In this document: piece by piece, positions 57,161-64,000 of the stretch | Layout of the letters: each line of letters starts with the position of its first letter | How positions within the stretch are numbered: the first letter of the stretch is position 1 | Source: Diphasiastrum complanatum | Taxonomy: Eukaryota; Streptophyta; Lycopodiopsida; Lycopodiales; Lycopodiaceae | Assembly: GCA_029204225.1 (NCBI GenBank) | Contig: CM055112.1 | Span: 26,239,922 to 26,303,921 of the forward strand | Direction: 5' to 3' | Length of the DNA stretch: 64,000 nucleotides | The notes under the pieces: generated by a model | What the model saw: the letters and a program-made list of their open reading frames with translations, nothing else | What the model was told of the DNA's origin: nothing | Database searches by the model: none | Made by a program: the position numbers and the translations under genes

Positions 57161-57660
57161 AGGTTGTAGGCCAAGTTGGAGGATTTTTCAAATCTAGTGG
57201 TGGATTTGAGAGCACCATTAATTCTACGTGGATTTGGAGGTGTTTCTAGCTCAAAACAAGTGGATTTTTGTGATCCTAGCATCATTTTAGGTCAAATCAT
57301 TTGAAGTAGGCCGATTTTTTAAATCACACACTGAAATGTGGCTGCTACATTCTATTAGATGATGATGCATATAGTTTTTGCTTGAATATTTTGCATATGT
57401 GAGAATCCTAAATTTGATAGGATTTCTTGATTTAAAGTTGGAATTTTTCAAGAGTGTGCAAAAGTTCATTATATTGTAGTTTGATCAAGTGTGATCAAGA
57501 AATCATCATTCTATGTGCTAGGATTTTCTAGAAGAGAGAAAAGGAGAGGCTATATTGTTTCCAAATCTTTGTGATTTTTTTTTGTCATCATTTGTTGATT
57601 TTCAAGGGAGTGGTAAGTGCATTGGAACATGTTCAAAGAGAATATCAAATCATTGCAATA

Positions 57661-57860
57661 TGGCAACCTCAAGTGGCTTCATGTTGAAAGGCAATGATAG
57701 GCTTACCCTAAACAACTATTATACTTGGACGGTGAGGATAGAGTTCTTGCTAGAGATGAATGAGTTGATGAAGGAAAAATCTTTCTGGTTATGGCCCTTT
57801 CTCGTTGGTGCAATATATACTCTTTATATATTTTTTGCTTTACAAACTATCATTATGTGA
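57661..57860 (+). pseudogene. Copia gag start, truncated
   Basis: Reads MLKGNDRLTLNNYYTWTVRI then EFLLEMNELMKEK, the N-terminal Copia gag signature (L-x-G-x-N-Y-x-x-W...LL). It degenerates after about 50 codons. It follows the LTR and primer site at 56706-57160 with a 500-bp leader. Confidence 0.7.
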
Positions 57861-58203
57861 GAAGAGAATGATGATGCAACTAAGCATATAAGTTTATTAT
57901 TACCTATAATGTTGATCATTTATATTTATGAATGAGCCAAAATATGATAAAATAACATGACTCGTCTAGGCCATTAGCTTTTACTTCAAAAAACACTAGT
58001 AGGTTAAACTAAACATGCAAGAAAACCAAATCCTCACAAAACAATTTGCCTTAATAACCTATTGGTTTGCAATCTACACAAATTAAATGTAAGAATCTTC
58101 AAATGAGTCTAAATTTACATTAAATAATTTTGTATTGCAAGCAATTAGGGACCAAGATTCTTTGTTATCATATTGCTATTAAGTAACACAAAATGCTTGA
58201 TCA
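57861..58203. other. Unassigned spacer
   Basis: Nothing recognised. Confidence 0.5.
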
Positions 58204-58506
58204 TTAGTTCTCAATTATTACTTTTCCACCAGTTGAAGGTTTCTTTGCCTCTGTTATTGCAGCTTCATACTCGGTAAGAGCGAACTTTTTCCTAACTTGA
58301 GGTTGAATAACTTTGTCTTCAAGTAGCCTCCATACAATGTTTGTGGTCTGTAATAGATTTTTTTTCACAGCTTCTGTATCGTCTGTGTTTATGAACATAA
58401 CTCTCACCTTGCGATAAAGTTCATCCAAAGAAATAGTAACATAATGACCACCATACTCACCAAGTACAACATACGAACATTCATCTTTTACACAGGCTGC
58501 AACAAT
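58204..58506 (-). pseudogene. C-terminal exon resembling a medium-chain dehydrogenase/reductase
   Basis: On the minus strand an acceptor (ttggtgcag) opens a 100-codon frame ending in TAA. It shows SYVVLGEYGGHYVTIS, then IVWRLLEDKVIQPQVRKKFA and ends STGGKVIIEN. A YVV-x-G-x-x-GG strand followed by a VxxxFxLxxxxxAxxxA...GKVII tail fits the C-terminal part of zinc-type ADH or quinone-oxidoreductase-like proteins. No upstream exon with the nucleotide-binding GxGxxG core was found on the minus strand to the right, so this is either a distant last exon or a detached fragment. The precise family is not recognised. Confidence 0.42.
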
Positions 58507-58980
58507 CTGCACCAACAAATCTGGCTTCATCAAATTAAATCAATAGATTTATGAAGCAAGCATCTTTGGCATACATCATAAAATACAAATAATGGTTGAA
58601 CCAAAATAATGTCTTCTCTTTGTAATAGTCAAGAATAAACCAATACAAGAATTGAAAACACAACACACATTAAAATATACATTATAACTTGTGTTGAACA
58701 TAGCCTTAGAGATTGCGGAATAATATTCAAAATTTAAAGAGGATGCGATGTTAATTTTTTTAAAACTAAAGCTCCCTAGTTCAACTTAATAAGGCTATAA
58801 TTGCCATTGACATGCTCAAATAAACACAAGTGAATAGATTCATAGCACATGTTTTAGTTTATGCTTGTACACAAAAATGTATGAATTTGTTTTTGGAAAC
58901 TTTCACAAAAATGTATGATTTTTTTTTCTTGGAAACTTTTACATCACTTACATTGGTGTGCAATTAGGGAAGCTCAATTT
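58507..58980. other. Unassigned stretch right of the MDR-like exon
   Basis: Would be the upstream intron of that exon. No other exon found. Confidence 0.4.
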
Positions 58981-59260
58981 GCAAAGACCAACTTAAAACA
59001 CCTCTTGGAAACATCTCTTTATGCTATTATTCATGCTTTGAAAACTTGGTGAAATTATCTGTATGGAGCCAAATTTGATATTTTGATTGATCACCAAATG
59101 CTTTGTTATTTCTATGATGTTACATTTAAAAGGGAGACAAGCAAAATAGGTTGAGCTAATGCAGGAATTCGACTTCTCAATATGACATTGTAAAGAAGTC
59201 AAAACACTCTAGTGGATGCTTTGAGTTGTTTACCAGTTATTAATCACTTATGCTTTACTG
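58981..59260 (+). pseudogene. Ty3/Gypsy RNase H fragment
   Basis: Plus-strand order KHLLETSLYAIIHALKTW, YLYGAKFDILIDHQML and NTLVDALSCLPVI matches the end of Gypsy RNase H (ELLAIVxALxxWRxYLxGxxFxxxTDHxSL...NxVADALSR). It has three or more stops and one frameshift. No integrase follows. Confidence 0.82.
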
Positions 59261-59399
59261 ATATACTTACTGATATACATCTGAGATTATTTTAGTCTCT
59301 TCAAGGACTTTTTGAGTCAAATGTCATATGCCAAATCCAAAACTAATAGCAATAATAATGAGAGTAAAATTAGAAGCAAGAAGATAACAAGACAATTAA

Positions 59400-59767
59400 G
59401 ATAGCATGTCCATGAAAGCTAGAAACATGGAGATCGCCATAGAATCACATTAGTGATGGAAAGAATAATACAAGATAGAAACATGGGCATTGATTCATGT
59501 GGATAGGGCACATGAGACCTAGCAATGGAGATCCCTATGGCTCACATTCACAAGGAGGAAGCAAAAAGCTGTCACTTGCAAATGAGCCAAAAAGAAGTAT
59601 TATTTAAACTACATTGGGCCCTTATTGGCCTATTATCCTTATTAATTATTTTGAAGGGCCTAAAGAGGGAACCACCTTGTTCTTAAGGCTGATAGCTCCT
59701 TTTGGGCCTACAAAGCTTACATTGGATATTACCTTGCATGTATAAGCATGGATGTACTAACATGACA
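59400..59767 (-). repeat. LTR on the minus strand (left edge approximate)
   Basis: On the minus strand it starts TGTCATGTTAG directly after a polypurine tract (GTAGGGGGAG, plus coordinates about 59768-59777), as a 3' LTR does. The left border is not determined. Confidence 0.55.
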
Positions 59768-59777
59768 CTCCCCCTAC
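59768..59777 (-). other. Polypurine tract
   Basis: Minus-strand GTAGGGGGAG bordering the LTR start. Confidence 0.6.
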
Positions 59778-59789
59778 TTAAACATTTTT

Positions 59790-62160
59790 GTCCTAAAAAA
59801 TGAAGACGCTTGTCTGATCAGCTTGATCGCTTTGATTAAGTAGTCATGATTGAGAATGTGTCGTCCAAAGAAATTATTGCCTCATTACAAATCCAAAGCT
59901 ATCAAATTGAATCCATTTTGCTAGCTTCATATTGTAATCCTTGTTCTCATGAAGAAAAAATGATGGTCGAAGAAGAGGTTGATGAAGCACCATATTGTTT
60001 GTTGGCAACTAATCTGTATGGAATGGACAAAGTGTATCACCGCAATATTCTCTTTTGTAAGCTTCCTCGACATCATAACAAATTGGATGATCTATCCAAT
60101 TCCTTTGGGATCGTGTTTTAGCATTGCATCTAGCTGTGCTGGCCTGAAGATTTTATCATGTTGTTTGATAGTCGCTTTGTCATTCAATCAAATGCTTTGA
60201 CAATAACCATGAATCTTGCATTTGAATTGTGGAGATCCCACATGAAGGAATTATTGTCATGATCACTTCCCAAGCCAGGAACTAATACGCTTTGATTAAT
60301 CATCTCTGGAAATAACAATTGATATTTTGAATGGACATTCATTTCCAAGAATATCGAGTGAATAAAATGCTTGCAAAGAGTGTTGATATCTCTTTCACTC
60401 AGAGTCTCTACGAAAAATATTTCGTAGATTACATCACCGTGTTCAAATATATTGATATCTCCAATATTTTGAACTACAAACTGGAAACTATGATATAATG
60501 GATGTTGGATTGTTTGTCCCATCTCATAGCTAGGACAACTTCCAGCTTGTATATTACAAGTTTCATCACATTCCATTGTGAACTTTATACTGAATGTGAA
60601 ACATTCATATAGATCAGTTTTATCCTTGTCTATTACTTCCATTTTGCGAGAAGTCTTAGACAAGTCTTCTGGTTGAACGTGATGCAATGGTTCTTGTGAT
60701 CTCAAGGAAGACGAGGTCCTTGAGTGATTTGCCTCATTGACAGCTTCATTGCCTGAACTGGCCTTTATATTGCTCAATTGTAGATCAATATTGAAAACAA
60801 AAATGTTGTCCTCATAATTCTCCACATTGTCTTCATTATCCTCAGTTGATTTCTGGTGTCCTTGCATTGACATTGTACTCGCATTTGAAATTTTCTTTTC
60901 AATTAAAATTGGGAATTACATTGATGTTGCCAATCTTATGTACACTCCATAAGAATGCATAAATATTGATTGGCCACTTCCTGTGAATTTAATGGAAAAT
61001 TAAGAGTTGCTGATAAAGTTGGTTGATCCATCTGTTGAATAGGCTTTTCCCTCGTTTGTAACTTTTTTTCTTCATCAATTTGCACTTTGGGTACATCCTC
61101 CGATGATGTTGATGAAGAATCATCAGATTCACTTGAATTAGTTTCCTGTATTGGATTTTTTATAGTGAGTATTTCCTCTTGATTACTACCATTTTGATTC
61201 CCCAGACATGATTGTAGCAGATTCTCAATGTTGACTGTTCCTTCAAGATCAGTATCAATCTGCTCTCCTTGATTTGAGTCTTGACTTTCACTATCAGATT
61301 GTTCATCATCCTCAAAATGTTGGATCATTGAAGCTTCATCTCTTTGTTGGACATTTTGATGAACATTCGTTGGCACACCTCTGGCTGCTATACATTGTTT
61401 TCTCATTGTTCCAACATTCTCCTATCATTTTCAAGTCTCACCGGATATCCAGTATGACTCTTAATACCTGTTTTCCCTTGTCCATGTCAATTCTTCGGAT
61501 ATATTGAGAAGATGTTACATTTTGTGATGGAGACGATAGTTGGAACGATGTAGATGGCTCATTACATCTTTGATTAGCTCCTGCATTTTTGTCTTGCCCA
61601 CCAGCTAGGCTAGCAAACAATTTTGTCCATTTCACCTCAACATCTTGCCGATCTTGTTTCATTTCTTGTAACATTACAACTATCAGATCTTGTGTGGCCT
61701 GCAATTTACCCAGTACATTTTCTTGTTGGTTCGAAACCTGCAGTTCTTCCATCACTTCTTCAGTAGGGCTCAATTGTCCATTAACAATAGTAATGATGAA
61801 CCACAATGGGTATGAGGAGTGGCATTATTGATAATGCTATTCTGTATGTAACGCTGCACTGGAGATGATTGATTGTTCAAGTTGGCACATAGAACTCATG
61901 TACCGCAGTGTGCGTGCTCACCACCTTGTGAATTGCGATGATGTTTTGATTGTCGTGAATATAGCTCATCATCACTGTCACTACCATAAAAACCGCCATC
62001 AATATTAGATTGATTTGACTGGTATAGTTCATGGTTTTTATTTTGGTCAAAATAGTTTTCATCATAACTCAAACAGTCTCTATATGAGTCATGTTGCTCA
62101 TATTGATCTAAATTATTGTCATTGTACTCCTCATACTGATAATATTGATCTACTAGACTG
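59790..62160 (-). pseudogene. Minus-strand retroelement-like region with acidic ORFs
   Basis: Upstream of the polypurine tract the minus strand carries three sizeable ORFs (61438-61806, 60936-61406, 60184-60873) and an Asp/Asn/Gln/Tyr-rich reading at 61870-62160. The first has a coiled-coil-like stretch (MEELQVSNQQENVLGKLQAT, then QEMKQDRQDVEVKWTKLF), as in some plant gag N-termini. The next two are acidic and Ser/Glu-rich (SESDDSSSTSSEDVP). No protease, RT or integrase motif is visible. Best reading: a gag-only or chimeric element next to its 3' LTR. A host gene cannot be excluded. Confidence 0.4.
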
Positions 62161-64000
62161 ATCTAGTAGATGCATCCAAGCCTCCTTTTTTTTATTATAT
62201 ATAACGACATCAGCTCTTATAGGCCAATATTTAGGCCAACCAAATAATAATTGAACGCTCAACAATGTTCTATTTATAAAATTTGCCAATTCACTTGATT
62301 TATACGTCACTCAGGTTCGATGTGCTAGATGATTTTATCGCTATGGATCATGTCTTTCATATCATCATAAAAAATATAACTTATTTAAATATAAGCTGAA
62401 AAGTTTGGACATCCAAGTGCATGATTATATTCAGAGATTACAGTTAATGACAAGCGGCGACAATCAAGATTGGTCGGCATTTTGCAATACTAAGTGTGAA
62501 TTTTTTTATAGGCTACATCAGAGGTGCTACGTCCATTGAAGAGATCCTAAAGTTTTAGATGCTAATTACAATAAATATTTGGCGGAAATTCAGTATAGCA
62601 GTTCATCATCAGAGAGACCCGACAGTACAGAGGGTGAGGACATGTAGAGGCTCTGCATGTTGACTTTTGTATTATTTGAAATTATCTTTTGTGAAAGAAA
62701 TATCTTTAAGATAGTTTATTTCTTATTTTATGGACATTTGGTAATGTAAATTGAGAATATACTAAGTTCATTTTGATGCAAGGTCAATGACCTAGTATCG
62801 AATCCTATTTCGACTTTTCACTTAAAGAAAACCATTATAACAGTTAGAAGAGTTGCAACTGTTATTACACATTGAAGGCAATCGTGAGGCTATAAAGAAC
62901 CATTTTGAAGTAATGGAAGATGGAAAGATTTGCTCTATTTTCAATCTAGCACATTGTGAATAAATAGTTCTCGCAATCTCTTCTAGTTTTGAGTTTTACT
63001 TATGAATGCATTTCATGCAGTAGAATCATAGGTTGAATTAAGTGATCAACGTTTTGCAGTGTATAATACAATATATATATTTGCTTAGTAGAAGTCATGT
63101 TGAAGCAAGCATATTATTCTCTTGGGCAATCTGCAAAGTATGTGGGTAGAATGAAGTAGGATGTGGATTCTTACTGTCATTTGCATTGAGGCTTAATTAT
63201 TATGTTGAAAATGAGGATGTGCAATATGGGAAACATATAATGGATCAGGATCTTTGTGCAATAAATTGCTTGATCAATCCGGGCCAACATTGATCGTACA
63301 AGTTGATTGTATATGGACAACAAATGTATTGGAAAATATCATAAAAACCAAACCGTATTATGAATCATTTCCATACTAAGTCTTAACCTTGGCGGTACTA
63401 GCCACCTATAATAAACATATCTTGATGACCAATCAATCATCTATTTCACAAAATAAACATCAAAAGAGAATTTATCAATTTCGATCATTTATGGGAAATG
63501 ATATCATATATACTAAATTTTAAATCAGAAAACATGATGCAGTGAGTTGTGACATGACACTCTATGCAATACCTATCAAAATTTTATGGCAAGCTTATTT
63601 GTAAGAGAAATGTCTTCTTAAATAATTTGCATAACAAGATACTACAAAGCAGAACCCATGCAAGTAGAAATTTCCTTTGAGGAAAATAGTTTTACTTTTA
63701 AGAGAAAGCAATTTCAGAAAGCAAAGAACGGAGTACGGGAGTGACATCTAAAGAGCCTTGTGTCCACCACGAAGTCGAGTAGAAGCTCTCAAAGTGGCAA
63801 ATTGAAGCTAGCAACACAACATCAAATTCTAAAAGAAAGGTTATTGTGGCAAGCCTAGCAATGATGAGTTTAAATGTAGAATGTGGTTTGAACCAAAGAA
63901 AGAATCCTAAGATGTAATCAAGTCATGTTATTGAGATTTTTGTGAAGAATGATAAAGAAAAACTTATTTAAGTTTTATAATTCTCTTGCTTACTCAAAAT
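62161..64000. other. Unassigned DNA at window end
   Basis: No gene supported. A plus-strand reading over 62340-62646 (KSLDIQVHDYIQRLQLMTSG, CNTKCEFFYRLHQRCYVH, then a stop, then a Ser-rich end) is open apart from one stop but matches no family I recognise. Confidence 0.4.

Noticed and set aside
59790-62646. Endogenous caulimovirus-like sequence
   Set aside because: No movement protein, coat zinc finger, RT or transactivator motif is visible. The LTR with polypurine tract fits a retrotransposon better.
1-64000. tRNA, rRNA, CRISPR or organelle inserts
   Set aside because: None recognised. Short direct repeats are microsatellites or retroelement repeats.

Overview
This window is nuclear DNA of a land plant with a large, repeat-rich genome. 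It is AT-rich, has multi-kilobase introns with GT-AG borders, long (GT)n and (GA)n microsatellites, and many decayed Copia and Gypsy retroelements. No tRNA, rRNA or CRISPR was seen. The two host proteins are well diverged from their Arabidopsis counterparts, so a gymnosperm, fern or other non-angiosperm lineage is possible. That placement is inference.

Left third (1-15,650): a complete Copia element (1363-10939) with paired LTRs and a 5-bp target duplication carries a nested Gypsy-like insertion (about 3860-9261). The insertion has an intact minus-strand gag-protease ORF and LTR ends of the AGTTA...TAACT type. After 3.5 kb of unassigned DNA comes a minus-strand Copia relic (14450-15650).

Host gene 1 (15,790-20,992, plus): three exons of an HY5/HYH-type bZIP factor, with a COP1-contact VP motif, a basic region and leucine zipper, and a short last exon. 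The first exon is not found. The last intron holds rearranged Copia pieces.

Middle (21-34 kb): intergenic DNA with an L1-like LINE relic, two Copia relics, a 5'-truncated Helentron-type rolling-circle transposon (Pif1-like helicase plus EEP endonuclease, 29.0-30.5 kb), tandem repeats and a LINE tail.

Host gene 2 (34,873-52,700, plus): a complete 11-coding-exon gene for an SPT20/PHL (PHYTOCHROME-DEPENDENT LATE-FLOWERING) homologue, 1362 aa by my splicing. Every join keeps the reading frame. A 7.7-kb intron contains two Copia relics in opposite orientation, one with an internal segment flipped in place. A TRIM-like repeat pair lies in intron 1.

Right part (53-64 kb): a second LINE tail, a Copia LTR with gag start, a lone C-terminal exon resembling a medium-chain dehydrogenase/reductase, a Gypsy RNase H relic, an LTR and polypurine tract with minus-strand acidic ORFs, and unassigned DNA.

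HY5 and PHL both act in phytochrome-dependent light and flowering control in Arabidopsis. Whether their closeness here matters is an open question. The least expected item is the Helentron-type helicase-endonuclease segment in a plant setting.
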